Assembly: GCA_024663395.1 (NCBI GenBank)
Contig: JANFAH010000038.1
Span: 62,001-126,000 of the forward strand
Length of the DNA stretch: 64,000 nucleotides
Direction: 5' to 3'
DNA from: Pisolithus tinctorius
Lineage: Eukaryota; Basidiomycota; Agaricomycetes; Boletales; Pisolithaceae
The notes below the pieces were generated by a model. That model was given only the letters and a program-made list of their open reading frames with translations. It made no database searches and was not told the DNA's origin. This document shows positions 33,570 to 45,503 of this stretch, piece by piece. Position 1 is the stretch's first letter, and each line of letters begins with the position of its first letter. The position numbers and the translations under genes are program-made.

Positions 33570-36500
33570 ATGATGGGTGCTTGCTGCCTCTCTCCTCCTC
33601 CTGTCCCTTGCCATCCATTCGTCTATCAACTAGTACATCAGCTCGTCCGTTCGAGGAATGTGTGTGCCATCATTGAACTTTACCCTATCGTCTTCGACGA
33701 CAACACCTGCCAGCCGCACGATATCTTTCCAACATGCGACAAGTCCTCGTGCGGTGTCCTTGAAGGAAACAGAAAAAGCAAATTATTTCTCGAGGTGGTT
33801 CACGTGCTCCTTCGACAATGTTTCTGGCCAGTACAAAGGTGCTGCCCTTCTCTGGGCTTGTGCTTCTGCCCTAACCTGAGGCTGTCTCTGGACCAGTTCG
33901 TGTGCTATCCTCCCGGCTTCCTCTCCAGGCGATAACTGAATGACACCCCTCCTCGCAGCATGGCTTCTCATTGTATGGTTCCCATGCCTCAGCAACTCTT
34001 TTATTTCTCGGTAGGACCTATTCATAGGCCAGGGGTCGTCCGAATCGTGCAAACCATTTCTAAACTTCAAGTTCTCGAGCGTATCTTTCTGGAGTTCCTG
34101 GGTCTAAGCCCTCCCAGAAGTAACCGTCGTAGTCCTCCTGAGTGAGCTTGTAGCATCTATTAAGATAGCCCCACTATGGTCTCATACTGCCGAAAGGTAC
34201 TCTCCAAGGTCCCTCTTCCGTCGCTATAATCTTCCTGGACTGCGCTCGAACGAGATTGACCAGGTCCGCTTTAATGTATCTCTTCTCTCGTTCTCCTGCG
34301 CCTGGGTACATGTTCGCCAGTACCTCTACGAACTCGTCCCATCTACCGGTTGTCTCTTCCACAAGCTGCATCCACAAGTTCACTGTATCGTTGTCCAGGT
34401 ACCATATAGCCCACTTCGGCCACTCATACTCGTCTGTACACACCCTACTTTCTTACACAGGTGATGAATTTCTTCCAGGTAACGAACCAGGTCAGCTGTC
34501 TTCCCCGAAAACTTGGGTGCTTGTCCGAAGACCTAGAGGGCATTTTCTCGAGTGGCTTGGGTTTGTCAGATGCCAGGGGCACCTTGCCCAAGAAGCCTAA
34601 GGATATGCTGCCCTTTCAGACAATTCTTCTGGCTGGGCTGTTCTCCTCCTCGGCTCCCATGCTTCCGTAGACAGGGATCTATACTTCGAGCGACGTTCCT
34701 TCTCGCGCCTGCGACACCTTCTTCTTTCCTCTTCTTTGCTTGAGTCGCTCGATGAACTGTCCGTGGAGTAGGACCTCCTATGGCGTCTACTCCTTGACTT
34801 GTCCAATCTTCTATGTCCATGGCGACGTGACTTTGACCTGTGCCTCGTTCTGTAACTCGACCTGGAAGTCGATCTGTACTTGTATCTGTGTCACGACCTC
34901 GACCTCGAGGACAACCTCTCCCTACGTCCTGACCTACGTCTCGACCTTGCCCTTGTCCTCGACCTTGAGGGCAACCTTTCTCTGTCTATTGACCTCGGTG
35001 GACCACAGCTTTCAGATCGTTGACATAGATCCTGTCAGGCGGTGTCACACACTGAAGGTGTTGTGGACATGGTTACAGCTGACTCTGCCTAACTCGTCAA
35101 CGAGTTGTGCACAATGCCCAAGCATGCAGATGAAGACTAAAGGCCTCATGCGTAGAAAGACTGTTGGACGTTAACAGTCATCCTTCGCACAAGAACAAGT
35201 CATCAGTGCTAAAGAGAAAAGAGGAAGTGAGTTAAGTGCGCATTAAAGGTTTTTAGCGCCTGTGTACGGCATTCTGGTTTTTGTTGTATCTCCACCATTT
35301 CCAAAGATATCAACTCCATGCCCACACTCGCTTAAAGTGCTCAGCCCCATGATTCTTCCTTCCAAATTTGGAGAGGATCCTCACACCCTGCGCGTTTCTA
35401 CAGCACTCCATCCATCAGATGCTCATTTCGCTAAGTCCATCAATCATGGCCACATCTCATCGATCATCTCGCTTGTCTCATTTTACAGAGACAGTGGCTA
35501 TGTGTATCTGCCAGGCATTCCCACCAGCTTCCGTCCTGAAGCCCCCTGGTTCATCCCATCATTGTCAGCCCCGTCTCATCCCATGCAGCTTGGTCAGCAT
35601 GTTCTCCTTGTCAGTATGACTTCCAGAAGGACATTCTTTGGTCGCCTCAGGTCTGTCACTCGGTTAGAAAGGTCTTATGTGGTCATTTCGGTCTCCCCAG
35701 TTGATGAAGCATATGGATCATTCCTCCCTGCTCCCTGCACCATCTTTATTCCAGTCTCGTCCATCATTCTTCCCACATTGCGACAGCTGCAGTATAATCT
35801 ACTGTCCTCCAGCCTCCCTGATTGCATTCATGATGAGTATGACATGCATCTTGCCTTCTTACTGCAAGATCCAGCAGAAGATGTTCCCCCTTCTCCTCCT
35901 CCTCCATCAGAACCCCATTCATGAAGTTTTTGTTAACTTCACTGAGAGGATGGAAGGGTGGGAGATGCGATCACATATGCTCTCATTGCCCCACAGACCC
36001 CCAACACCCTAGCCCCCTTTGACACCTGACTCATGCCCTTCAATTCTGGAATTAATACTTCCTATCTGGAAACACTGTCCATCTGTCATGCCATCTTTGG
36101 ATCTAGAGATGTCTTCGCCGAGATCTAACTTGCATCGCCACCCCCTAATGTGATATCAGTGCGCTTACTCAGTTTCTGATTCTATTTGACTCATTTTGTG
36201 ATATTTTGACTATCCTTGACTCGTTTATTGCCAATACTTACCAATCCTCTGTGCTTGCTTACTTATCATTTCTCGCTTACTCATGATGATTACTCAGTCC
36301 TTACTCATTACTTACCAAGTGTTTGTGCCTTGTTTGTCACAAGCTGTGCTCCCCCCACAGTATATAAACCCCATGTACTTAGCTACCAAGAATCAATTCA
36401 GAAGCAGTCCAGCAGTCAGTCCAGTGCCTATCTCGTCGTCGACAGTTGAGGCTCCACGAAGGGGTCTACCTGTCATCATTTGTATACTTGGTAGTTGAGG

Positions 36501-37408
36501 CTCATTCAGAAGAGTCTATCTGCCTCCATCATTCATCTGAAGCTTCCTCTTAGTCAGCAGTCTTAGTCATCCCTCCACTCCTGCGCAACTCGTCAACGAC
36601 TTGCGCCAGGAGCACGTCTTATCAAAGTCCATTATTCCAAGAAGTCCTTTTGGCTGAGCACCTTCACTCTGTTCAGCATCCCCTCCTCAGTCATCCATCC
36701 ATTCATCTACTCCTGCGTAACTCGTCATCGACTTGCACTAGGAGCACCCTGCCATTGAAGTTTCCCCCTCTTAGGTTTTCTGCATTCCAGGTTCCGTGGA
36801 GGCACACACCACCACTCGCTTTATATTTGTCTTTTGTGTTGGTTTTGGTTGGTTTTCACCACCTTTCCACACTTTGACTCACAGCAGCTGCTCTGTCACC
36901 CTTTCCTTTCCTTTATCCCAATAGGTCGTAAATGGCGGTAATTCCTCTTCTTTTTCTCTCTTAGGCTTTGCGAACTTCGACGAGCTTGCCAGTCGCCTGT
37001 CGTCCCAGATTTCTTTGTACATGTCCTCTAAGCCGGTAGTGTTGACTTCTGCTCCTGTAACGTAGGAATGGAAAATGGGATGTCTTCGGGCTCCTCTATG
37101 AATGCTGTGAGGGGTAACTCCGTGAGCAGTGAAGGTGGTTCTTGTAGGAGCTTCGCTGCTTCTTCTGTCGAACCAAACAATGTTTCTGAGTTTGATCTGA
37201 TGACCGGTGCTGGTGTTCAGTATTCTGTGAAGGTGGGTTCTTGTATCTGTTTCGGCTCTTCTGGTTCCGGGGATTCTGGAAGAGGAACTTCAGTGGGGAG
37301 CTTCTCAAGAGATGACTTAGCTAAATGGGGAGGCGTTGCTTTCTTCCTTGCTCTGAGCGCCTCTTTCGCCCTCCTATGTCTCTCCTTGTGAGCAACCCTA
37401 GCTGCCAT
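33570..37408 (-). pseudogene. Gypsy gag, interrupted by a solo LTR
   Basis: The N-terminus is at 37,408 (MAARVAHKERHRRAKEALRA..) and runs to 36,884, where the 1.84-kb insertion begins. It resumes at 35,042 (DRIYVNDLKAVVHRG) and passes through an Arg/Ser-rich segment (about 34,600-35,000) into the capsid-like part at 34,443-34,174 (AIWYLDNDTVNLWMQLVEET). A CCHC zinc knuckle (CFFCFLQGHRTRTC) lies near 33,740-33,780, typical of nucleocapsid RNA binding. Several frameshifts are needed to read it through. Confidence 0.7.
35043..36883 (+). mobile_element. 1.84-kb solo-LTR-like element, copy 2, inside Gypsy gag
   Basis: It starts TGTCACACACTG and ends CTTTGACTCACA. Gag reading resumes on both sides, so it inserted into the Gypsy element and is younger than it. 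Flanks are GCGG (35,039-35,042) and GCAG (36,884-36,887), a 4-bp duplication with one CpG transition. The TATA box is at 36,361. The U3 ORF has lost one base soon after its ATG (35,446), but the rest of the frame (to 35,924) is open. Differences from copy 1 are mostly C/T and G/A. Confidence 0.8.
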
Positions 37409-37450
37409 TCACCTGAGGTTGTACTTTACTTCCTGATTGTCGGTTGAAGC

Positions 37451-37468
37451 CCCTCGCAGTGGGCTCCA
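37451..37468 (-). promoter_or_regulatory. Candidate primer binding site of the Gypsy element
   Basis: Two bases after the LTR end the minus strand reads TGGAGCCCACTGCGAGGG. It starts with TGG, complementary to a tRNA CCA end, at the expected place. I cannot name the tRNA. Confidence 0.45.
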
Positions 37469-37470
37469 AG

Positions 37471-37891
37471 TGTAAGAAAGTGTTTTTCTGATGGCCGAGA
37501 ACTCCGACTTTGGAAGAAGTAGGTTCCGCTCAAGTCAGGTCAACCCTGAAGGGGCTTCGGTCTGGATGCAGGGTAAGTACTTTAGATGAACGTAAAGGGA
37601 ACTCACACAAGAATATAATTCTTGACTCTAAAGAAGAACCTTCGCAGAAAAGAGCTGAAGTAGTGAATTCTGCTCCTCCAGCAAGACACAGAGTAGGCCC
37701 TGATGACTAGTACAGTAGTTGTTAAGTGACATGGCATGCGCTGTGACCACCCATGCGCTTAGTCAGCTCTCTATGTTTCGACACTAAGTCCCTTTCAGCC
37801 TACAACCCCTAAGCCCGAATCCTCCTCGACTCTCTCTTACATCCTTCCCCCTCAAACCTTCCCTTTGACCCAACAGAAGCACGACTTCTCA
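37471..37891 (-). repeat. 5' LTR of the Gypsy element
   Basis: This is the uninterrupted 421-bp copy of the LTR. Compared with the left copy it carries scattered C/T changes (for example GCTCAAGTC for GCTCGAGTC near 37,530) and small indels, so insertion was not very recent. Confidence 0.85.
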
Positions 37892-40251
37892 TATTGACAT
37901 TGAAATCTGGACCAACAGCAGGGACTCCAGCAGGCCAATCAGTGATGGTATACTGGTGAACATACAGCAGATCAAGCAACAACTTCCAAGAAACATTTCT
38001 CTGGCCTTGTGTGATACCATTCTCTTCTGTGGCAGCACTTCAGAGGATGAATATGAATCAAATAGATTTATTGATGTACAGAATTTATGGAGTATGATTG
38101 TAGGTAAAACTCGCAGATTGTGATCACACCTGTATTCTTGAGGTTTTAATCCCAGGTGCACGGTCATAATGGGGTTGTGACAGCACATTAAAGTCAGGAA
38201 GAGGCACTGAAGCAGCAGAGGTTAAGGATTTTATACCTAAAGAAAAGTCAGTGGGCAATTGTACATGGCATATGTTATACATACTTGATAATGGTGGACA
38301 GGTATTCTAATAAGTGTGTTATGTCGGTCTGCCTCTCACTCGCAAGCTGCATGAGAAGGGAGGATCCAGCAAAAATTCCTTGGGATTTGGCGTGCAGCTT
38401 CATCACTCCCACTATAAATTACACATCCAAAGACATGTATGCCCTCCACATTGCACCAAGTGTGTGCCTGTACAAGAGGTTATTCAAGAAGCAAACAATC
38501 ACAACAGTATTACCCACCCCTTGTGTAAAGGAGTCATGGCAAGCCATTACATGGCCCCACCATTGCCTTGGAACTGATGTCTTTGGACCCACTGACACAC
38601 TCACTCCAATACTTCTGGATCTCAGCCCACAGTTGAGGATGTTGTCCTCATCTTTATGGTCCTCATAGTGCTTGGTGTGATGCCTATAGTAGTCTTTTGG
38701 TTTCCTCTGCAATTGAATCAACGTGGAGTCAAAACTGCAACAAGTTAGGATGTACTGACCTGCAGACGCTTTTGGATTTGGTATGTGCATACCAAGCCTG
38801 ATGCATGTTCCACACAGATTCAGCATGAGTTTCCTTTGTGGTAAGACCAGCAGCAGCCATGATTGACCCAAGAGTCTTGCCATACTCATCTGCAATCGCC
38901 TGGGCTTCTTGAGTGGTGCGATATGCCAAGTGCCTGTGCCTTTCATATGGCTTCCAAGGGAAGCCACCCTGGTTTGAAGCACGGTAAGCCTGCTTCTGCA
39001 CTGGATGTATCCTTGCATTGACTGAGGTCACTGGCTGGGGTAGGCGCAGAGGGTGTGACTACTACCTTGCAGAAGGCACAATGTTGTCCTTTGGGTTTCC
39101 CATGCATTCTGGTCATCTCCAAGCCATCAGGGAGGTCTCCAGTGTCACTAGGTCCATCCTCATCTTCAGAGGATGTGTTGGCTAGGGCACAAGATTTCCA
39201 TTTGGCTTCCCTATGCCTCCTGGTCACAGAGCTGTCAGTGTTGCCTTCGGTATCAGCAGCTCCATCTTCTTCTTCCGATGAGGATGGAGAAGGGAGAGGG
39301 GGAGTGGAAGGATGGTTATCAGTATCATAATTGCCAGCACAGATTTCTCTCAGGGTTTGTTGCATTTAAGGTCATGCCTCTGGTCAGCTGACCAATCACT
39401 GTCTATTCAATGACACATGTAAATTATGTGATTAATGCAGTTTAATCAAATAAACAAACCTGATGCACTTTCATGCTTAACATCATCATGACGAACAGAG
39501 TCCATCATATTTTCAACAGCTTGGCGACCATCATGATCCACCAGGTCCTCTGAGACCAGATCACCTTCAGCTTGCACTGTACTCTCAACAGCTTGTTCAT
39601 CCTCTTCACTGTCATTGGGGGTAACAGCTGGTGGCGACCTTGAGAAGGAATACAGCTACATACATAGATCACACACTTACACTTTTCATGACCCTGCTCA
39701 GCAACTATATCTTCCATAGAAATGATGCCCAATCATAGCTGCTCAAGGGCAACAGCGCAGTCAAGCTTCATACTGTTCTGGAGTGTAACCTGTTTCGTCC
39801 GGAAGGAGTCAAGGTACTGATCCTCGCATTCTTTCTCTGTCAACCCTTGCAAAGAATTATGACTTGAGCGGCGGCTGGAGAGGGGGACGTCGAGCTACAG
39901 AGCTGGATTCGCAGTTCTGAAAACAGTGGTCAGTAAGCAAAAAAAAAAAAAAAAAAAGGTAGCACTACACACTGGGCACTCCTCACCATCCCCTGACATT
40001 GGCTCGTGTGTTTCAGAAATCGTATCCTGATTTCTGCCTCACACTGATGGAAAGAGTTGAGACAGTAGTACACAAGACACAGGAAGTAGGTCTGTACTCA
40101 CGTTAACTACCAGTGACGGGCCTTTGCACCACATGAAGGTTGGGCTTTGGTGGGGCGAAGGAAGTGACGGTAGGATTGACTCTCTTTGACCTCCGGGCAC
40201 CAACGGGGGACCAACTTTGAAAGTAACAGCAGGACGACCTAGTCGCAGGCA
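37892..40251 (-). pseudogene. Family copy B, 5' part (upstream of the Gypsy insertion)
   Basis: The start codon is at 40,251 (MPATRSSCCYFQSWSPVGAR..) with a likely donor near 40,108. Further exons include about 40,020-39,958 (HEPMSGDGEECPVC), about 39,870-39,740, an acidic Ser-rich exon around 39,360-39,000 (two SSSEEEDG/TSSEDEDG blocks) and 39,031-38,730 (EYGKTLGSIMAAAGLTTKET). The EYGKTL..AAGL..K..H part aligns with HGKSPHDILVTAGLSVKPSH of copy A. At the LTR border the frame reads ITDWPAGVPAVGPDFNVN, equivalent to INWPLGVPPPGPGFEY of copy A. The following residues are found across the insertion at 23,145. Function unknown. Confidence 0.5.
39939..39957 (+). repeat. Poly-A tract in copy B intron
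   Basis: A 19-nt A run lies just beside a putative acceptor of copy B (minus strand), where it would act as a long polypyrimidine tract. Confidence 0.7.
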
Positions 40252-40779
40252 TGATGAATTTGACCCTGGTAGACACATAGTCAATCTGTGGGCCAGTGGA
40301 AATGTGGAACATGTAGTCACCACACACTCTTTGCTGATGCGAAATCAAGTGAGATGGAAAGGAAAAGACATTCAGGTAAGGAAAGACTGGGTTCAGGCCA
40401 AACATTGGTTAGTGGACAATTATGATCTTGCACAAAGGGCTACACACCTGATTTGAAGCGAGTGAAGAAAAGAAGGCAAGGAAGAAGAGAAAATGGAGGA
40501 TGAAATGTTCACTACTGAGCTATTTATTTGGTCCCGGAAGAAGCCTACACACCTAATTCACACTAGCACCCTCACTTCCTTCTAGCTTGCACAATCCTAT
40601 TGAGAAGGGTCAATTGAATGGAAATCTGGCATTCAGGGCAGAGGAAAAATGCGGCATGTCAACCGATAGAGTAGGACTGTCAATGTCATTGTGAGCAGAA
40701 GATATAATAAAAACAAAAAGTTGATGTCAAACCTACAGACAGCAGCTCAAGGGTGATATATTCTTTTGACAAATAACCA

Positions 40780-42180
40780 TAGTAGGTGTCAGTGAACAGT
40801 TGATAACAATACAGGTACCTTGGAATACAGATGAGATCACTACAAGAAATTAGGTTCGGGGAGCATTGACATTAAACCTATTTTGGCATCTATTTCATAA
40901 CGTTCAAAAATTCAACAAAAAGGTTTAAACATACCTCCTTGGACAACAGTACCAGATGGAGTGGGTAAGGAATGAGACAAGTGCCAATGAACAGGATAAT
41001 GTATACCTGGTAACTAGAGCAGGTATATTCTTAGATCCAACAAACAGAGACCACTACACATACCTGATGACAATGGTGAACAAAGTTGACGACGATATGG
41101 GTACTTTGGACTACATACAGCACAGAGTTGGTGAGGAATGGAAGGAGATCATTACCAGAAACTTGGTTCTGGGAGCATTGACATCAAACTTTATTTCTGC
41201 CGTGATTGACAGGTGCTAGCAAATGGGATGGGTACCTAGGGATTATGAGAGGCTGACCGCATTTGTAAATCAATGTAAACAGACCACAAGACATACCTGA
41301 TAACAGCAGTAACTGTAGATCAAGAGTATGTAATGATATCCATAGCTCAGACTACGATAGCAGTTGGCCAGGTGAAGAATGAGGCAAGCACCAACTAACA
41401 AGATGATTTATACCTAGATATTAGAGAGGGTGATCGGATTGGTAAATCTAACAAAAAGAGACTGACACATACCTGATAGTGACAATAAGTCAGCCCAACA
41501 CCTGATGATGATAGATGTACCTCTGACTGCAATACAACAAGGAGTGGGTGAGTGAGGAATGAGGTGAGCACTGATGGAGATAATTTATACCTAGATATTA
41601 AAGAACATGATCAGATTTGTAGGTCCAATGAAATGCAAAGGTAGGACATACCTCATAACAATGATAAGTGAGGATCGACAGTCAATAACTATATATCTAC
41701 CACAAACTGCAATTCAACACAGAGTGGGTGGGTGCAGAATGAGGCGAGTGGTCGAGTGGAGATGAACGAGATAACTTATACCTAGATATTAAAGAGCGTG
41801 ATTGGATTTGTAAGTCCAACGAAAAGTGACAGTAGCACATACCTTATAATAAGGATAGGTGGGGATCAACAGCTGATAACAATACACCTACTGCAGACTG
41901 CAATAGAGCACAGAGTGGGTGGGTGAGGGACGCAACAAGTATGGACAAATGAAATGATTTAAATCTCATACCTGATAACAAGAGTTGCAACAAGTACAGA
42001 TTTGAACGAGATGATTGAAACCTCACACCTGATAATGATAATGAGTCAGGATCAACATCTGCTAACAATAGACATACCTCAGACAGCAATACTAGGCAGA
42101 GTGACAGTGACCCAGGAGAGAAACGAGATCAGTGCTAATGAATGAACATAGGTGTTTAGAATCAGCTGGAAGGAATAGTG
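40780..42180 (-). repeat. Degenerate tandem array (~185-230 bp units) with splice-donor-like words
   Basis: ACATACCTGATAACA-like words recur at about 41,060, 41,290, 41,464, 41,646, 41,838 and 42,030, with GATATTAAAGAG(C/A)(A/G)TGAT between them. On the minus strand each gives TATCAGGTATGT, a good 5' splice site. The array lies upstream of copy B's start codon, in the same position as the arrays upstream of copy A. Confidence 0.6.
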
Positions 42181-42189
42181 CTATAAAAC

Positions 42190-42940
42190 ATACCTTTGTG
42201 AGCGGGAAGGAGAGGATCTGGGGTGAAGGGCAAGACAAACTCCTCGAGGTCTTGAACCCCACTAGCAGTGCAGTGGTGCTGGGGCGATGACCTCAGTGAC
42301 ACAAAGTCAACAGAGTACGAACTGCAGCGACACGAAGTCAGCTGCAGCTCTGAGTGAGCGGCACGGAGCCAGCTCAGGTTCAGCCAACACGTCCAAACTT
42401 GAAGCATAGAGATGGCGAGTGGGAAGACGATGATGGGGAGGTGAGAGGATGACAGTTGTTCGTAACAAAGCGCAGAGCTGCTGGGCACTGTGCAGCTGGC
42501 ACACAGTCCCGTGACTTAGGTATTTTTGCCCTGGGAATTCTCCAGGCTATCACATCAAACGTTGCTATCAATATATGTACATAAATAATAAGTAAATCCC
42601 TACAAACAAACAAATACTTGTGATTTTCTGACTGCAACTACTCTTCATCCTACTACCCTTGCCTTCCTCACTTCATCACTCAGCGCCTCCACCCTCAAGG
42701 TCTCAAGTCCTCCCCACCACGTGCGTCGTCTCCCATTGGGTTCGAGTTGGCTTCATGCTGCTCATCTTGACCTGAAGTTGACTTTGTGTCACTTTAGGTC
42801 GCACTCTGTTGACTTCGCATCACTGAGGTCGCCCCAGCACCACTGCACTGCTAGTGGGGTTCAAGACCTCAAGGAGTTCATCTTGCCCTCTACCCCAGAT
42901 CCTCTCCCACTGTTGTCCTTCCATTACTTTCTGGTATAAG
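42190..42940. repeat. Head-to-head inverted repeat between two divergent genes
   Basis: The left arm (about 42,196-42,330, with weaker similarity to about 42,440) and right arm (about 42,800-42,930) are reverse complements over more than 100 nt, including GCACCACTGCACTGCTAGTG and GTTCAAGACCTC. Both arms lead into tandem arrays that carry donor-like words, on the minus strand to the left and on the plus strand to the right. Copy B (minus) and the gene at 43,380 (plus) diverge from this block, so it may be a shared, duplicated 5' region. Confidence 0.7.
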
Positions 42941-43330
42941 GTGCGTGTTCTATACATGCTATTCACCCCATCATTCACTTCGTTGTTCACCCCGCCATTC
43001 ACCCCACCGTTCACTTTGTCGTTCACCCTGCCATTCTTCCTGGATCCTCTTTCACCACTGTCGTGTTCTTATTTTCTTTCATAAAAGGTGTGTGTCAATT
43101 ACATGCCATTCACACTGTTGTTTACCAAACCCTTTGCCCCGGACCTTCTCCTACCACTGTCGTACTCTTATTTTCTTTTATAAAGGTGCGTGTTGTTTAC
43201 ATGCCATTCGCCCTGTCATTCACCCTGCCCTTTATCCCGGACCCTCTCCCACCACCAACATTTGTTTGCTTTCTTTCACAAAGGTGAGTATTTAATTACA
43301 TGCCTTTCACCCTGTCACCAACTAATCTAC
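42940..43330 (+). repeat. Tandem repeat of ~97-147 bp with exon-end/donor words
   Basis: Units begin GGTGCGTGTT, GGTGTGTGTC, GGTGCGTGTT and GGTGAGTATT at about 42,940, 43,087, 43,185 and 43,282. Each is preceded by (A)AAG and a T-rich tract, and each contains TACATGC.(T)TTC. Short CCATTCACCC motifs are also repeated inside the first unit. This looks like repeated 5' exon/intron junctions upstream of the gene at 43,380. Confidence 0.6.
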
Positions 43331-43379
43331 ACATGATCTGTCCATTATTCCTTGCAGTTCAATTCCAGCACAAGCAAAA

Positions 43380-45503
43380 ATGTCCTGGGGGACTGCACTT
43401 ACACACTTCAAAGCGTTCACCCAGCCCAGTGATGGTATGTTCCTCTACTTTTATGTTTTCCCAGAGCTTACTTACCATCCACAGCTAAAATTACATCACT
43501 GGATGCACGAGTGTTGCATGCAAGGACCGCTGGGTGATCATGTCGCCCAATGTGGACTTCATTCCAGAGCCATACATTTTTGAAGAAGTTGATCTTTGTC
43601 TGTGTGCCAACGGTCAGTTCGGCCTTGTCAATTGCTTCCAATGGCCTCAAACATACGAAAAAAACTACAAATATGCTGTTTGCATACCTCAAAAAATACA
43701 GTCCCTACTCTCAATATTGCTTGGTTCACTCCGACATCTGCAGATTTCGTCCTTCCACTCAGCTCTGTGTATCCGGTGGGAACACTTGAAGAGACAAAGG
43801 TCAAGGCCTTTGAAGAGCTACTTCAGCAACTGCACAGCCGCTACCACCCCCTCTGCAATTGACCTGTGGGTTGAGACCTTATGACCCAACTAGTGCGGTC
43901 AGTTCAACATGAGGTTTTGCGCTTGCAGCATCACCCCCTTTTATTCCGAGACCTCGTCATTTTTGTTGCCCAGCTTCAGCGCAAGCTGCTTGACATTTAC
44001 GCTTTGCTTGAATACATTGAGATCCTCTACCTGCTTCTTTCGTCTCCCCACTCAAAACCTGTACGCACAAACCCCACCTGGATGGGGTGCTTCATGAAGG
44101 ATACTGCCACTTGCGAAGCACTGTATTTCGCTGGGGTGCCAGTCTGGCTCGTGTGTACTGAGGTGTACATCTCCCCTGATATGAATATCAAGGAGCCTGT
44201 GAGATTGACATGCCCTGAAGACATAGTGAAAGCTATGTATTCCGAAAAGGGGGTAGCTAAGCCATTCCCATCGATCTACTGTGGTGCTGGCAGTCTCCTG
44301 CACCACATTCACACTCGCAGGGACTATGAGGGTACATTTGCAGAGCAACCAGAGCCCCTGCAAGAATCATTTGCCACATCCTCATCGAACCCATCTTCAA
44401 GCACTGGGAAGCAATCAATGAAAAAGCAGACAAGGGCTGCCAGGGAACAAGTGACTGCAGGCCCCTCCAGAGGTATGTACCCTAATTTTCTTTCTGCTTG
44501 TTCCTGACCAACTTGTAGCTTCGCACCCCAAACAATCAGGTGGTGGGGACTTGGCGAGGTGGGAAGAGCCTGATCTCCCAGAAATTCCCAAGCCCCACAG
44601 TCTGTTTGCATTGGCTTGGAGGACAGCTTCAAAGGATATGTCCAGAGTCAAGTTGGGCATTGTGGACCCTGGTTATTGCTTTCTGAAGCCCACGCTGTTG
44701 GTCAATGTGACCACCCCTGAACGAAAGAAGACGTACATGTTGAATTGGCTCTCTGCTTGCCCAGCTTGGATGAATCAAGTTGACATTTGGTCTCTGCAGA
44801 AGAGCCCTTCCCCTCAGATGTGGAGGGACTTCCTCAATGGTACTGACACAGAGCGCTTGCCCTCTGGCACCCAGAGTGCATCCACGAAGTTGGCAGTTCA
44901 GGTGATTTTGGGGGACATCATTCAAGCAGCTCATGATGATCCTGTTCATACATCAGAAGAGATTGAGTGGAGGGGAATGCAGGTTCGTATTTCATCCTAT
45001 TTAGATCTGTTCTTCATACTTATCTTGCACAGGTCCGGGCTTCGAGCCTTTCAGAACCACCCCTTCATTTCACATGTTCCCTTCTATGGGAACTCTATGA
45101 ACTCAACTTCCGCTATGAACTTCGCACACTCGATCAGGCCCTTGTCCTGCAGCTTTGGCCCAATAGCCTAGATAAGTATATGTGCCAATCACTTCTTTGG
45201 TCTATCTTCCCTGGTGGATGTGGTCTCTCAAGTTGGTTGGCGCCTCTTGCTCGGGAGCCATGTGATTTGGGGTTGACTGCTAGTGAGATGGAGGTGGCAT
45301 TGCCGTATCTGAACAAGTTCTGTCAGTTGCTATCTGCATGGCCAGGAGTGCCCTTTCATTTGAAGTCCCCAATCGAACTGGATGGCTCTGGCAACCAAGC
45401 AGCATACGAAGCCTACATCTTGGCTTGTGAATTCTACATCCAAACTGGATTTGATTATCTTGGGCATCAACCATCCCTCCCCTGCATTTTTACCTTTGTC
45501 TGA
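43380..45503 (+). pseudogene. Unrecognised TE-associated multi-exon gene, decayed
   Basis: Exon 1 is 43,380-43,434 (MSWGTALTHFKAFTQPSD) and exon 2 starts at 43,485. The frame then slips near 43,530 and 43,690. TGA codons at 43,860-43,862 and 43,872-43,874 interrupt an otherwise continuous frame that runs into TQLVRSVQHEVLRLQHHP. Conserved-looking blocks are IMSPNVDFIPEPYIFEEVDL, LSSPHSKPVRTNPTWMGCF, FAGVPVWLVCTEVYISPDMN and IVKAMYSEKGVAKPFPSIY. After an intron near 44,475-44,520 come LFALAWRTASKDMSRVKLG and, past an intron near 44,985-45,030, ELYELNFRYELRTLDQALVL, ending at 45,503. I know such proteins only as unnamed, multicopy ORFs of Agaricomycetes. It may be the partner gene of the copy A/B family, transcribed divergently. 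Confidence 0.5.

Larger units (their letters stand above)
23146..37891 (-). mobile_element. Ty3/Gypsy LTR retrotransposon, degenerate, with nested insertions
   Basis: Two LTRs of about 421 bp frame the element. The right one (5' in coding sense) is 37,471-37,891. The left one is 23,146-25,433, interrupted by a 1.86-kb insertion. On the minus strand the LTR starts TGAGAAG and ends CTTACA. Gag, protease, RT, RNase H and integrase follow in Gypsy order, all on the minus strand. Flanks read CAATA and CAATG, a possible 5-bp duplication with one transition if the LTR end is set at TTA. A second insertion (35,043-36,883) sits in gag, and a plus-strand gene (26,761-28,185) occupies the space between integrase and 3' LTR. 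Frameshifts, TGA codons and an RT active-site change show it is dead. Confidence 0.85.
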
